A DNA stretch of 64,000 nucleotides from Thalassoroseus pseudoceratinae (lineage in GTDB: Bacteria; Planctomycetota; Planctomycetia; Planctomycetales; Planctomycetaceae): the NCBI RefSeq assembly GCF_011634775.1, contig NZ_JAALXT010000001.1, positions 372,001 to 436,000 on the forward strand, given 5' to 3'. This document shows positions 44,723 through 54,441 of this stretch, one piece after another. The notes below the pieces were generated by a model. The model worked only from the letters and a program-made list of their open reading frames with translations. It was not told the DNA's origin and did no database searches. The stretch's first letter is position 1. Each line of letters starts with the position of its first letter. A program made the position numbers and the translations under genes.

Positions 44723-45805
44723 ATGCGTTTGACAAACATTGCAGTCACGGTTTTGTGCTTATCCGCTAGCCATGTCGGATTGGCACAGATGCCGGAAGCG
44801 TTGCATTCGGATTTGAATTGGTATCGCGGTCCGAATGCCGAGATCCGGCCGATTCAATCGCTCGATGATTGGCAATCACGTCGTCAATCCATTCTCAAAG
44901 CGTTCCAGAAAGTCACGGGACCACTTCCCGATCGCTCCCAATTCCCACCGTTGGATGTGAAGGTAACGTCGAGCGTCGAAACCGACGATTTCGTTCGCCA
45001 AACGATCTCCTATGTGGCGGACGCGAACGGACGAGTCACGGCGCATCTCTACTTGCCGAAGAACATCAAGTCTAACGAAAAACGCAGTGGCATTCTTGCG
45101 TTGCATCCAACGGGAACCGCCGGGAAACTCATCGTTGCGGGCGAAGCCAACCGACCGAACCGCCAATACGCCGCAGAACTTGCCAGTCGTGGACACGTTG
45201 TGCTCGCTCCGGATTATCCGCCCTTTGGTGACTTGGTCGGCTACGATTTCACCGCCGATGGTTACAAATCCGGCACGCTGAAAGGACTCGTCAATCACAT
45301 TCGGGGCGTGGATTTGCTCGTCGCACGGCCGGAAGTCGACTCAGAAAAATTGGCTGTCATCGGCCATTCACTCGGCGGACACAATGCCATTTTCGTGGGG
45401 ATGTTTGATCAACGGTTGAAAGCCATCGTTTCAAGTTGCGGTTGGACGCCGTTCCACGATTACTACGGGGGCAAAATCGCAGGATGGACGAGCGATCGTT
45501 ACATGCCCGCATTGCGAACCGAGTACGACTTGAATCCCGATCGTGTGCCCTTTGACTTCTACGAACTCTGTGCCGCCCTCGCACCCCGCGGATTCTTTTC
45601 AAGCTCACCACTCGCCGATTCCAATTTCGACTTTCGAGGCGTGAAAAAAGCCGAACCGAAAATCCGCGCCGTCTTCGAACGGCACAAAGTTTCAGATCGG
45701 CTGCAAATCGTCTATCCCGATTGCCAACACGATTTCCCGCCCGAAATTCGGCAAGCCGCTTATGAGTTCATTGAGCGGATCCTCGATGACAATTCCGAGT
45801 CGTGA
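44723..45805 (+). CDS. Secreted alpha/beta hydrolase (dienelactone hydrolase / acetyl-xylan-esterase-like)
   Basis: 360 residues from ATG 44723, followed by a signal peptide ending near GLA/Q. The nucleophile elbow GHSLGG is in LAVIGHSLGGHNAIF near residue 217. GILALHPTGTAGK forms the oxyanion region. A C-terminal His in DCQHDFP completes a plausible Ser-Asp-His triad. Likely an extracytoplasmic carbohydrate or ester hydrolase; the substrate is unknown. Convergent with the PQQ gene, six bases apart. Confidence 0.87.
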   Translation: MRLTNIAVTVLCLSASHVGLAQMPEALHSDLNWYRGPNAEIRPIQSLDDWQSRRQSILKAFQKVTGPLPDRSQFPPLDVKVTSSVETDDFVRQTISYVADANGRVTAHLYLPKNIKSNEKRSGILALHPTGTAGKLIVAGEANRPNRQYAAELASRGHVVLAPDYPPFGDLVGYDFTADGYKSGTLKGLVNHIRGVDLLVARPEVDSEKLAVIGHSLGGHNAIFVGMFDQRLKAIVSSCGWTPFHDYYGGKIAGWTSDRYMPALRTEYDLNPDRVPFDFYELCAALAPRGFFSSSPLADSNFDFRGVKKAEPKIRAVFERHKVSDRLQIVYPDCQHDFPPEIRQAAYEFIERILDDNSES

Positions 45806-45811
45806 TTCGTC

Positions 45812-47053
45812 TCAGTTGGTGGCGTCGTCCGCTTCGGGTTCATTCTCTGGAGCAAGAATCGGCAGAATCGGTTGCTTCTCAGGCGATTGGTAATACTTCG
45901 GGAACTCCGAACCAATCTCTTTGACAACGGCCACCAAACCTCGACTGGTCGCCATAATCAAGCGATCCGTCCGGTCATTGTAGATGATGTTATCGTACCG
46001 GTTCAGCGGCAAGACGCCTTCGACACCGAGCGTTTCACGATTCACCAGCACAACATTCCCCGTGCGATCCGTCATCATGTAGAGATTCTCAGTCGCAGCG
46101 ACGAACTTGTCGAGCCGAGGCCAGTACCCATTCGTTCGTTGTCGACCGGTGACGGCATCCAGCAGATACACCCCGGTTCGTTCGGGAGCGATGAATAAGT
46201 CGTCTAGAATGACGATGGGCGGCTTGCGGATTGGCAATCCAGCGACAAATCGCCAACGAATCTGACCGGTGACTTCATCAACCGCGTACACATTGAAGTC
46301 TTCCGAGGCCAAATACAACAGCCCATTCCCGTGAGCCAAACGAGCCGTGATTGAGGCATCGGTTTCCAATTGGAACTTCAAAGCCCGGTCCTTTGTGGTG
46401 ACTGCATACAAGGAACGGTCTGCACTTGCAAAGAACAACGCCGGCTCGATTGGTACACCCGGTGTCGCGACAGCACCATCGGTTCGGAAGTTCCACTCGA
46501 TGGTTTGATAGGACCACTCAGGAAGTTTCGCATCCTCGAAGAGTTCCTGAATCTTCTTCAAGTTGTACGCGTACATCGTGCCGTCAAGCATGCCGATGAA
46601 CATCCGCCGTTCGTCGAGCGTCGGACTCGTGGATGGTTGGCTTGGCAAACGAATCTGCCAAATCACGATGCCCTTCCATTTGTCGATTGCAAAGATATAT
46701 GAGCCCGTCGTGACCAATGCCAACTTGGCGTTGGTGGTGATCGGGTAACTCGGGGCGTCGCGATAGCCGAGTTGAATCGCCCAAAGTTTGATGCCGTTAT
46801 CAGCGTCGAAAGCCGTTACGGTTCCGGCGGTCGACTGCACAAAGACGATCTCTTCGTCAGCCGTCAAATGGGCGACCTCATCACGTGCGGGATCGAGCAC
46901 CGCCCGATTCCACCAAGCCAACTCCAAACCGTAACGGTTGAGAATCCTTGGCGTCGGCAACAACGGCTGTCGTCCGCCTGGTTGCGCTTGCACGCTCGGC
47001 GGTGCCAAATTCACGATGATCGTTAAGAGAATCGGGTAGAGGAAACGACGCAT
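45812..47053 (-). CDS. Secreted PQQ-like beta-propeller repeat protein
   Basis: 413 residues from ATG 47053; the signal peptide ends near VQA/QPGG. Propeller blades show the pattern GTVTAFDADNGIKLWAIQLG, IFAIDKWKGIVIWQI, LYAVTTKDRALKFQL and NVYAVDEVTGQIRWRF. No catalytic heme or PQQ-enzyme signatures are seen, so this is a binding or scaffold propeller of BamB/PQQ_2 type. The C-terminus is acidic. Confidence 0.88.
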   Translation of the reverse strand: MRRFLYPILLTIIVNLAPPSVQAQPGGRQPLLPTPRILNRYGLELAWWNRAVLDPARDEVAHLTADEEIVFVQSTAGTVTAFDADNGIKLWAIQLGYRDAPSYPITTNAKLALVTTGSYIFAIDKWKGIVIWQIRLPSQPSTSPTLDERRMFIGMLDGTMYAYNLKKIQELFEDAKLPEWSYQTIEWNFRTDGAVATPGVPIEPALFFASADRSLYAVTTKDRALKFQLETDASITARLAHGNGLLYLASEDFNVYAVDEVTGQIRWRFVAGLPIRKPPIVILDDLFIAPERTGVYLLDAVTGRQRTNGYWPRLDKFVAATENLYMMTDRTGNVVLVNRETLGVEGVLPLNRYDNIIYNDRTDRLIMATSRGLVAVVKEIGSEFPKYYQSPEKQPILPILAPENEPEADDATN

Positions 47054-47249
47054 GGCGATACACAACTTTCCGGGAATAGTTCGAGATGCGTTACCAGTTT
47101 AATTGGTCGTTCGATTGTTGTCCGGCAAATTCCCGGTGCTTCGCTCGGGTTTTCCAAAGCGAATGTCAAATCGGTCGTATTGTCGCGTTCAGAGAATAGT
47201 TGCCGGATGAATTCGGTCGGAACGGCATCGAACCCGTTCAATCCTCATC

Positions 47250-47278
47250 TTGACCATAATCGCTACGAGACATACGAT
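47250..47278 (+). promoter_or_regulatory. Putative sigma-70 promoter upstream of the 238-residue membrane protein
   Basis: TTGACC (47250-47255), 17-base spacer, TACGAT (47273-47278). It lies in the 322-base divergent gap 47054-47375, about 98 bases before the start at 47376. No gene in that gap is supported. Confidence 0.5.
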
Positions 47279-47375
47279 GTTCAAAACTTGAACGTCTTCT
47301 CCCGGTCGGCCCGACAGTGTCCCGCCGGTGCCTGAGAAATTCTCAATCACACTTCCCTGCGGGAAGGAAACTGCA

Positions 47376-48092
47376 ATGGCACGCAAAAAGTGGATTTTCA
47401 TGGGCGTGTCTTTCGCACTGCTTGCGATGGCGGCTTGTGGCGCGATTTTCTGGGCGTTGTGGCAAGTTCCCGAATTCTACACCCAAGCAGCTTCGACAGT
47501 TCCCAGCGATCCCAAAACCCGACAGCAGGAAGCGAAGGAACTCGTCCAAACGACGACGGGGTTGGTCAACGACATCAACCATAGCGATCGATGGACAGCG
47601 ACGTTCGAACAGTCTCAAGTTAACAGTTGGGTCGTCGAAGAACTCCAACGGCCGGAATTTGCGAAACTTGTTCCGGATGGGATTCGCGATCCGCGTGTGC
47701 TTATGCAAACCGATGTTCTGCGACTCGGTTTCCGTATGAAATACAAGGCATGGGACGGCATTGCGAGTGTGATTGTTCGACCTTGGGTGACGTCCGACCT
47801 CCGGTTGGCGTTGGAAGTTGAACAAATTCGAGCAGGTCTCATTCCGATTCCCCTCGAAGAAACGCTCCACGAGTTAACCCAAGACATTGAGGAAGCTGGT
47901 TTCGACGTTGAGTGGCGTCAATCGAATGGCCACGATGTCGCGATCATCGATCTAGCCAGCAATCCGAAACGAGCGATCCAATTGGAATCGGTCAAAGTTG
48001 TCGACGGTGCGGTGCAGATTGTTGGCGGTCTGGCAAACGCCCCCAAAATCGCCAGCCAACCCCAACCAAGTACGCACGAAAAACGCAATTAA
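47376..48092 (+). CDS. Single-pass membrane protein of unknown function
   Basis: 238 residues from ATG 47376, with GGAAGGAA upstream. A TM helix at about 6-28 (FMGVSFALLAMAACGAIFWALW) is followed by an extracytoplasmic domain: SDRWTATFEQSQVNSWVVEEL, then alternating beta strands (RVLMQTDVLRLGFRMKYKAW, IASVIVRPWVT). The strand-rich part looks like lipid- or polymer-interacting domains of the DUF-type seen in planctomycetes, but I do not recognise a family. Confidence 0.7.
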   Translation: MARKKWIFMGVSFALLAMAACGAIFWALWQVPEFYTQAASTVPSDPKTRQQEAKELVQTTTGLVNDINHSDRWTATFEQSQVNSWVVEELQRPEFAKLVPDGIRDPRVLMQTDVLRLGFRMKYKAWDGIASVIVRPWVTSDLRLALEVEQIRAGLIPIPLEETLHELTQDIEEAGFDVEWRQSNGHDVAIIDLASNPKRAIQLESVKVVDGAVQIVGGLANAPKIASQPQPSTHEKRN

Positions 48093-48147
48093 ACGGTATT
48101 CCGGGCCAGGGTCATTGAATCTCGCAGACACCGTAGTCCGCTGCGAT

Positions 48148-48501
48148 CTATGACGATTGGAACCGGCAGGCCCAGTCGTCGTCGTCAATGTGTCGCAACT
48201 CACAACGGCCACGGAATTCAGTGCTCGTGAGATGCACCTCGATGATTGTTGCATTCGCGTCGCCCGTGAGCCAGTCGAAATGACCGGTCACCAGCTTAGT
48301 GACAGTTCCTCGGTTTCGGCTGACGGGTCCCGAGTAGTCCAAATAGATCAACCGGTGACTTGGCAACTTCTTCGCGGCGATCGGCTCCTCGACATCCAGC
48401 GGATGCGTTAGTCGCCAGGTCAGCAATTCTTCGCCGTCTTCCAGAAAGAAATCCCAGTGGACTTCCGGATGGTCGTGCCGCGAGATGGTAAAGCGTGGCA
48501 T
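48148..48501 (-). CDS. Stand-alone LigD-type 3'-phosphoesterase domain protein
   Basis: 117 residues from ATG 48501. The core RHDHPEVHWDFFLEDGEELLTW matches the N-terminal phosphoesterase domain of LigD, with candidate metal ligands His9, His15 and Asp17. In LigD this domain trims 3' ends during non-homologous end joining; no ligase or polymerase domain is fused or adjacent here. The gene begins eight bases after the NHL gene and is likely co-transcribed. The frame is open further upstream into that gene, but the homologous region begins at MPRFTI. Confidence 0.82.
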   Translation of the reverse strand: MPRFTISRHDHPEVHWDFFLEDGEELLTWRLTHPLDVEEPIAAKKLPSHRLIYLDYSGPVSRNRGTVTKLVTGHFDWLTGDANATIIEVHLTSTEFRGRCELRHIDDDDWACRFQSS

Positions 48502-48509
48502 TGGTCGGT

Positions 48510-49580
48510 CTAAATTACCGGACCGGATGGCTTGGATCGTGTGGGTTTCGGCTGCCTCGGTCGTAATTGCAGCGGAATGGTTTGCCCGCAATGCGGACAA
48601 GGAATCTGCAAGTTCATCGTGATTTTCATGAGCGTCTGAAAATCCCAATTGACGAACACCAAGTTGCCATCGGCGTCGAAATCGAGACCAATCGTCCCCT
48701 TTGGAACCGTCGCGAAGATACGGCCGGTGCCCATTGGATCGACATAGGTCAGTTCCGTGCCGCCGTAATTAGTGACGATGAGATGCCCCTGCGAATCAAA
48801 CGCCAGATCCGATGGCACCGTGAGTCCTTGGCAGACGATGAACCGATTGCCCATCGCATCAATTCGGTAGACGGTGCCTTCCGTTGAGCTAGCGGTGTAA
48901 AGATAGCCATGTTGATCGAACGCCAAGGCCGCCGGTGTGGGAAGTTCGTCCACGAACGTTTGGGAGTCGCCGTCTGGCGTAATCCGAACGATCCGATCTC
49001 CTTGGAAATCCGCCACGAAAAGTGTGCCTTGGGGATCAAACGCCAAACCGGTCGGGCCGCAGAGTCCATCCGCGAACACAATCGGCATTCCACCGGGAGA
49101 GATTTTCACAACCGTCCCTTCCCCGGCAATTCCCGAGGCGTGATTCGCAACGTACAAATTTCCCGCCGCATCCCGTGCCAAGCCCGCCGGTTCGTGCAAG
49201 TTGCTCGCGAACACAGTGACTTCCGATGTCGTTGTGATCTTCAGCACCACATCGGCCCCCCAATCGGCAACCAGCATGGAACCGTCGGGGCTGATCAAAA
49301 CTCGACGCGGTTTGGATAACGCCACATCGAATCGAGACACAATTGGTCGTGCGTTCAAGCGAACCGGGTGGTGGTGATGGGTTTCGCCGTTGTCCAGTTG
49401 AGATATGTCGCGAGTCGCCTCGGCAATGTTCGAATAAATTGACGAGGGATTCTGGCGTTCAAACGGAACGTGCACCTCGATTTGGGGAGGGTCGGCAATG
49501 GCCAGGTCGAGTAAGCAAAGCCACATCGGAACAAACGCAGCAAGAATCTTTGCGTTGGGTCGGAGTGTCCTCAAGGCCAT
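48510..49580 (-). CDS. Secreted NHL-repeat beta-propeller protein
   Basis: 356 residues from ATG 49580, with GAAAGGA seven bases upstream. Signal peptide to about residue 30. Six NHL-type blades occupy about 85-320, with the pattern EPAGLARDAAGNLYVANHAS and GPTGLAFDPQGTLFVADFQG. A C-terminal zinc-ribbon-like CPHCGQTIPLQL piece (only two Cys) and a basic tail follow. Probably a periplasmic binding or scaffold propeller. It overlaps nothing and is followed closely by the phosphoesterase gene. Confidence 0.85.
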   Translation of the reverse strand: MALRTLRPNAKILAAFVPMWLCLLDLAIADPPQIEVHVPFERQNPSSIYSNIAEATRDISQLDNGETHHHHPVRLNARPIVSRFDVALSKPRRVLISPDGSMLVADWGADVVLKITTTSEVTVFASNLHEPAGLARDAAGNLYVANHASGIAGEGTVVKISPGGMPIVFADGLCGPTGLAFDPQGTLFVADFQGDRIVRITPDGDSQTFVDELPTPAALAFDQHGYLYTASSTEGTVYRIDAMGNRFIVCQGLTVPSDLAFDSQGHLIVTNYGGTELTYVDPMGTGRIFATVPKGTIGLDFDADGNLVFVNWDFQTLMKITMNLQIPCPHCGQTIPLQLRPRQPKPTRSKPSGPVI

Positions 49581-49712
49581 CACGTTGTCCTTTCTCGATC
49601 CGTCTGCAAGTCGAATCAACGCGAGCACTGAAATCCAGAGAATTCGCCGACTCGATGAAGTAGTGCCGCAGCGCCTACGAGCAATTCCATTGTGATGACT
49701 GAGAGGTCATTG

Positions 49713-50150
49713 TCAATCATTCGTTGACCGTTTGTTACCTTGGAGAGTCAGCACTAATTTTCGCGATCCCGCTCGGTTACGGTGTTCGCAGAGATAAATC
49801 CCTTGCCAAGTTCCGAGATACAATCGCCCATCCCGCACCGGAATACTCAGGCTGCTTCCGGTCAATGTAGACTTCACATGGGCGGGCATATCATCGGGGC
49901 CCTCACATGTATGGCGATACGGAAAACTCTCCGGTGCGATCGCGCTGAGCGAGCGTTCCATGTCGATCGGGACATCCGGGTCGGCATTCTCGTTGATCGA
50001 AAGCGAAGCGGACGTGTGGAGGATAAAGACGTGCAATAAGCCAACACCAACCTCCGCCAACTCGGGGCAACCATCAACGACTTGCCGCGTCACAATATGA
50101 CAACCTCGCGAGTACGCGGGGAGCCGGATTTCGTTCTGAGCCCAGATCAT
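49713..50150 (-). CDS. yjbQ: YjbQ family protein (UPF0047)
   Basis: 145 residues. Family motifs: LLHVFILHTSASLSINENAD, DMPAHVKSTLTGSSLSIPV and LGTWQGIYLCEHR. The family fold is a small trimeric enzyme with weak thiamine-phosphate synthase activity reported for some members; the physiological reaction is not settled. Monocistronic in appearance. Confidence 0.92.
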   Translation of the reverse strand: MIWAQNEIRLPAYSRGCHIVTRQVVDGCPELAEVGVGLLHVFILHTSASLSINENADPDVPIDMERSLSAIAPESFPYRHTCEGPDDMPAHVKSTLTGSSLSIPVRDGRLYLGTWQGIYLCEHRNRAGSRKLVLTLQGNKRSTND

Positions 50151-50198
50151 AGTTCTGCCATTCGATCAACTTCAAAGCGGTCGGTTTGAACTCCGATT

Positions 50199-53051
50199 CT
50201 AGAAGGAATTGGCGTGGTCTGCCAGCGGCGGCAACGCGATTGCGCCGGGTGCTTCGTTGTCTGGCCACAACGGAACAACAACCGTTACACCGACTCCCTC
50301 GACCTCTTGCATCCCAGAAGAAGTTATAGAGCCGACTTGATCTGATTGTCCGGACATCGGGAGTTTGAATCCCCGACCGGCGATCAGGGGAGGATCGCTG
50401 TAATCGACCCAGAGTCGATTGTTCCGCATCAAGGAAGCTTGCTGCATGCCGTCCGGGAAATAGAGAAAGTCGTCCCAGTACCAGGGGTCTCCCGGTGTCA
50501 AATCCGGCGGCAATTGCTCGGCGACTTCGACAAGGGTTCGGGGATAGTCACCAGTTTCGCGTGCCGCATCTGTTAGCCAACATCCAATGATTGCCATGCG
50601 AAAAGCCATTTCTCGATCGGTCACCTGACGAAGAATATCCTCGCTGCCCGGGACGGGAAAATCGTCAGCCATCGGGGAAGACGCCAGCCAGGCTTCGATG
50701 GTCTGGGAACTCACGTCGGCCATTTCTGACGAGTCAGCTTGCAACGAAATTAAAGAGCCAGTTGCATTGGTACCATAGGCTCTCCAATGTGATTCGTGAG
50801 TCAATCGGTCGAACAGTCTTGCATATCGGCAAAGCAGAATTCGCTCGGCACGTGCTTGTTCGAACGGCATCTGCAAGTAAACCTTCCCGCGGATATCACC
50901 TAGGAACCTTGAACCGTCGTAACGGGACGGCACTTTGGCGATTGGCCAATTTCGCAGGGCCGTCCATGCCGACAACTCATGCCATTGCACGCGGACGGTG
51001 TTGTTCAATGCGAGTGCCGCAGTCGGAAACTTGTTCCACTCTTCGACCAGCCGGACGAGTGCTTGCCGAACACGGGTAGAGCGTTGCCCCGCCGCCATCA
51101 CCCACCCCGGCAGCCAGCGAAGCAGATGAGTCTGACGCAAGTTGCTTTCTCGCCATTGCCTCCATGTTTGGCCTCTCGCTCGAAGCCGCGCAATTTTCAA
51201 GACCGTCAGGTACCGATCGAAGGCGGTATTCAATTCGCGGTCGGCTTCAAGACGACGAGCATCGCAACACAGTAGTGTTCGGATCACTCGCAAATTGACT
51301 TCGGATACCGTGGCAGTCTCGAACCGAGTTGACGGAGCCAACGAGGAAGACGACTCATCCAGAGCGGTTATGAGCTTCTTGATAACAGATTGATTATCAG
51401 TGACAAAACTCTGCTGTTCCCAAGTGAGACTGGCCCATGTCGGTGGCAGACCGTCGATGGCGTGCACGTGTTGAAAATCGCGAAAATTTTCATGCTGGAG
51501 AAGATCGTCTTGAGCGGTTCGGAGCGTGTCATCAATCGCCCGATTCGTTGAATTCTGCACAGGGAACCATCCCGCCTGGAGTGGTTGTGTCGCGATCGCG
51601 GGAATGGTTTGCACACGCGAAATCGCCCAGATAGTTGCAAGCACACCAAACGGAATGACGACCGCACCAGTGAGTCTTAGTCGTGCGACACGCCCGGTCT
51701 GTTCCGAAAGCCAGTCGCCGGTTCGGACGTAGCTAATGATGAGCGTCGCCAACCAAATCGCGGCTACGAACATCATGGAACCATGAAGAAACGCGACTTC
51801 CTGCCAGATGAATGCCGCCGTCGCGGCGAACACCAAAGCCATGAACCATGCCACCACACCTCGCGAGAACAACAGCGAACACAATTGCCCGATCCCATAA
51901 GCAAGCAGCGTCCAAATGACTATCCCGCCCGGCAGATATCCGCCAGTGATCAACGATTCGGGCCCCCCCTCGGTCTGGCTTCGTGACGTCATGACAATAT
52001 AAACCGCACCGTAGAGCAGGGCGGTTGCGATCAGCGTTCTTGTCATCCAGACATACTGTTTACTGATCCAGATCCAGCCGGCGGAAACACCGCGATCATT
52101 GAAGAAACGAAACCGTGCTTGTCGCTGTTCTGCCTGGAAAACTTTCAATCCTGAATGGAACGGCGTGTAGATGAGCAGAAACATCATGACGACGGTGCAA
52201 AACTCGAATAGATCACGCGGGCCAATCAAAGCCAGCAGCGAGAGGCAAAATTGAAATCCAACGGCGACAAACAAGAAACGAGATTCCTGACGCTCATGCC
52301 AGCAAAGCCGTTGCCAAATCCGTCGTGCTGGGTTGGCCACCTCGGTCGTTCGCCATCGCCATTTGCGACGACGGTCGACCTTCGGTCGTGACGCCTCCAC
52401 TTGTCGCCACCAACCCGAAACCCGACCGGGTTCGGTTCGTAGCCAAACATCGACCATTACGATGTCGATGGCAACCAGCCCAATCGTGAGGAAATAGTGA
52501 ATCGGCGAGAACACTTCCGGCGACACAATCGTGAGGAATGTCCAAGTCGCAAACGTCGCTGAAACTCCGAGGACAACAGCCGTGAGTGCTGTGCTGGCTA
52601 ACATTGACGCCAATATGCCCCAAGCAAGCAATTGGATCGAAAGACAAACTCCGCGCAATAAGTATCGGTAGAACGTCTCCGCGACCGTGTTCGTTCCCAA
52701 GGCCCCCGCGATGGCCCACAGCAAACCGCTCATCAATAACATACTGACAAGTAGGAACAGAAATTTGCTCGTCCACACTGGTAGATGCGGAACGCCACGC
52801 AACCGTAAGAATTTGTCGGTCCCTTCTTCCCGTTCCCCAGCGAATGCGGTCCCAGCGGCACCGAGTGCGTAGAGACAGGGCATTGTCATCGCGATGACGA
52901 TCATCGCCCAGTCACTGGTTTCGGTCCGAGTCGACAGCACCTTGAACAAGACCAGAAAGGCCGCGCTTGAAACCGTCACCGAAACGAAGAACGATGTTTG
53001 CGTGCGAAGTTCTTTCCACAGCAATCGAATCGCTAATGCGGACTCGTTCAT
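50199..53051 (-). CDS. ABC-2 type transporter permease with large C-terminal domain
   Basis: 950 residues from ATG 53051, set by the ATGA overlap with the ATPase gene. Residues 1-480 carry about 12 TM segments of ABC-2 type (for example FFVSVTVSSAAFLVLFKVL, KFLFLLVSMLLMSGLLWAIAG). After a last TM near residues 455-475 there are about 470 non-membrane residues of helical character with Trp-rich stretches, ending with a DPWYWDDFLYFPDG motif. That C-terminal half is not part of standard ABC-2 permeases and should lie outside the cytoplasm. Substrate unknown. Confidence 0.83.
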   Translation of the reverse strand: MNESALAIRLLWKELRTQTSFFVSVTVSSAAFLVLFKVLSTRTETSDWAMIVIAMTMPCLYALGAAGTAFAGEREEGTDKFLRLRGVPHLPVWTSKFLFLLVSMLLMSGLLWAIAGALGTNTVAETFYRYLLRGVCLSIQLLAWGILASMLASTALTAVVLGVSATFATWTFLTIVSPEVFSPIHYFLTIGLVAIDIVMVDVWLRTEPGRVSGWWRQVEASRPKVDRRRKWRWRTTEVANPARRIWQRLCWHERQESRFLFVAVGFQFCLSLLALIGPRDLFEFCTVVMMFLLIYTPFHSGLKVFQAEQRQARFRFFNDRGVSAGWIWISKQYVWMTRTLIATALLYGAVYIVMTSRSQTEGGPESLITGGYLPGGIVIWTLLAYGIGQLCSLLFSRGVVAWFMALVFAATAAFIWQEVAFLHGSMMFVAAIWLATLIISYVRTGDWLSEQTGRVARLRLTGAVVIPFGVLATIWAISRVQTIPAIATQPLQAGWFPVQNSTNRAIDDTLRTAQDDLLQHENFRDFQHVHAIDGLPPTWASLTWEQQSFVTDNQSVIKKLITALDESSSSLAPSTRFETATVSEVNLRVIRTLLCCDARRLEADRELNTAFDRYLTVLKIARLRARGQTWRQWRESNLRQTHLLRWLPGWVMAAGQRSTRVRQALVRLVEEWNKFPTAALALNNTVRVQWHELSAWTALRNWPIAKVPSRYDGSRFLGDIRGKVYLQMPFEQARAERILLCRYARLFDRLTHESHWRAYGTNATGSLISLQADSSEMADVSSQTIEAWLASSPMADDFPVPGSEDILRQVTDREMAFRMAIIGCWLTDAARETGDYPRTLVEVAEQLPPDLTPGDPWYWDDFLYFPDGMQQASLMRNNRLWVDYSDPPLIAGRGFKLPMSGQSDQVGSITSSGMQEVEGVGVTVVVPLWPDNEAPGAIALPPLADHANSF

Positions 53052-54010
53052 GAAGTGGCCTCCTCCGTTTTGCGTTCCCAAGTCGCGGGGTCGGCCCAAT
53101 CATCGGATCGGGTTTGGCCATTCTGCGGTTTCGGTTGCATGACGCGAACGAAGATTTCCTCCAGGTTCGGTGAGTCAGTCTGCAAGCTCGTAAAATGTGG
53201 ATTCTGCTCGCGAAACAGATCAATGTGTTTTCGGTCACCCCGCACTAACCATTCCCGATGATGACCTTCGTGCCGAGCGCTCAGAATTTTGAGATCGATC
53301 GGCCAACGCACGGGGACTTCGACGGTGGTTGCTGCCGTGAGCATCCATGTTTCCGACTTCAGTTTTGCTAACTCTTCCGACAGCACCAAGTGACCGCCCC
53401 GCAGAACGGCAACCGTGTCGGCGACTCGCTCGACCTCGGCAATCTGATGGCTGCACAAGAACACGGTGCGTCCGGTGGCGGCGACATCGACCATGCTTTC
53501 CAGAAACTCCCGGCGGACAACGGCATCCAATCCGGATGTTGGCTCGTCCAAGACCAACACCTCTGGTTCGTGAGCCAGTGACAACGCCAATGAAACTTTG
53601 GCCCGCATTCCCTTCGAGAGCTGTTTGATCGGCCGATCCTCCGGCAATTGATATTGCTTCACCAATGAGGAATAGGCATCGAAAAATCCAGGGGCGTACA
53701 ATCCCGAGGTGAACCAACCAATCTCCATGACGGTCATCCAGTCATACAGAGCTGGTTGGTCCGGCACGTATCCGACTCGACGACGAATCTCCTGACCATG
53801 AAGCTTGCTGTTCATGTTCAACACGGATGACCGTCCGCGGTCTGGCGAGATCAACCCGAGTAGAATTTTGATAGCCGTGGTTTTGCCGGCTCCGTTCTCG
53901 CCCAGCAATGCGACAACCTCACCTTCATGCCCAGTGAGCGAAAAACGATCCAATGCGATTTGCGAACCGTAAGTCTTCGTCACCTCATCAAAACGAAATG
54001 TGGCAGTCAT
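53048..54010 (-). CDS. ABC transporter ATP-binding protein
   Basis: 320 residues. Walker A GENGAGKTT (about residue 36), signature LSKGMRAKVSLALSL, Walker B VLVLDEPTSGLD and switch His in CSHQ. The C-terminal extension (about 215-320) is variable, as in CcmA/NatA-type exporters. It overlaps the GntR gene upstream and the permease gene downstream by four bases each (ATGA), so all three form one operon. Confidence 0.95.
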   Translation of the reverse strand: MTATFRFDEVTKTYGSQIALDRFSLTGHEGEVVALLGENGAGKTTAIKILLGLISPDRGRSSVLNMNSKLHGQEIRRRVGYVPDQPALYDWMTVMEIGWFTSGLYAPGFFDAYSSLVKQYQLPEDRPIKQLSKGMRAKVSLALSLAHEPEVLVLDEPTSGLDAVVRREFLESMVDVAATGRTVFLCSHQIAEVERVADTVAVLRGGHLVLSEELAKLKSETWMLTAATTVEVPVRWPIDLKILSARHEGHHREWLVRGDRKHIDLFREQNPHFTSLQTDSPNLEEIFVRVMQPKPQNGQTRSDDWADPATWERKTEEATS

Positions 54011-54441
54011 GCGGTCTCTCCTTCCGACGACGTGGCGGAATCGCGCGCATCTGCCTGAGCAGCGTGAAATTCCTCGTCGATTAATTGGCGAAGTTCATCG
54101 GTGCTCAGTCCACTCTCGACGGCTTCACGGAGCGATTGGCGAACCCGTTCGCCGATCAATCGACGACGGTCTGCTTGGCAGTAGGCTTGAGCTTGTTCCG
54201 TCACGAACAAGCCTTCCCCTCGCATCGCCCCCAGCACACCTTCGGCTTGCAACTCGCGGTAGGCTCGGGCAACCGTGTTCGGATTGACGGCCGTTCGTTT
54301 CGCGAGTTCACGAATCGACGGCACGCGCCCCGGTTCCGGCAACACTCCGGATGCAATTGCGAATTTCAATTGCCGAGCAATCTGTTCGAAGATCGGCAAG
54401 CCGTTTTGCGGATCAATGCGTAGAAACATCATGCCAGCCAC
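54007..54441 (-). CDS. GntR-family transcriptional regulator (YtrA type)
   Basis: 144 residues from GTG 54441; ATG 54432 and 54429 are also possible. The winged HTH is PIFEQIARQLKFAIASG, then PSIRELAKRTAVNPNTVARAYRELQAEGVL. A short C-terminal helical region replaces a ligand-binding domain, the hallmark of the YtrA subfamily, which represses ABC transporter operons. It heads the operon GntR-ATPase-permease. A palindrome at 54440-54463 overlaps its start and is the likely operator. Confidence 0.93.
   Translation of the reverse strand: MAGMMFLRIDPQNGLPIFEQIARQLKFAIASGVLPEPGRVPSIRELAKRTAVNPNTVARAYRELQAEGVLGAMRGEGLFVTEQAQAYCQADRRRLIGERVRQSLREAVESGLSTDELRQLIDEEFHAAQADARDSATSSEGETA

Noticed and set aside
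47023-47401. Small minus-strand ORFs in the divergent gap upstream of 47376
   Set aside because: No ribosome binding sites or domains; the gap is better explained as promoter DNA.
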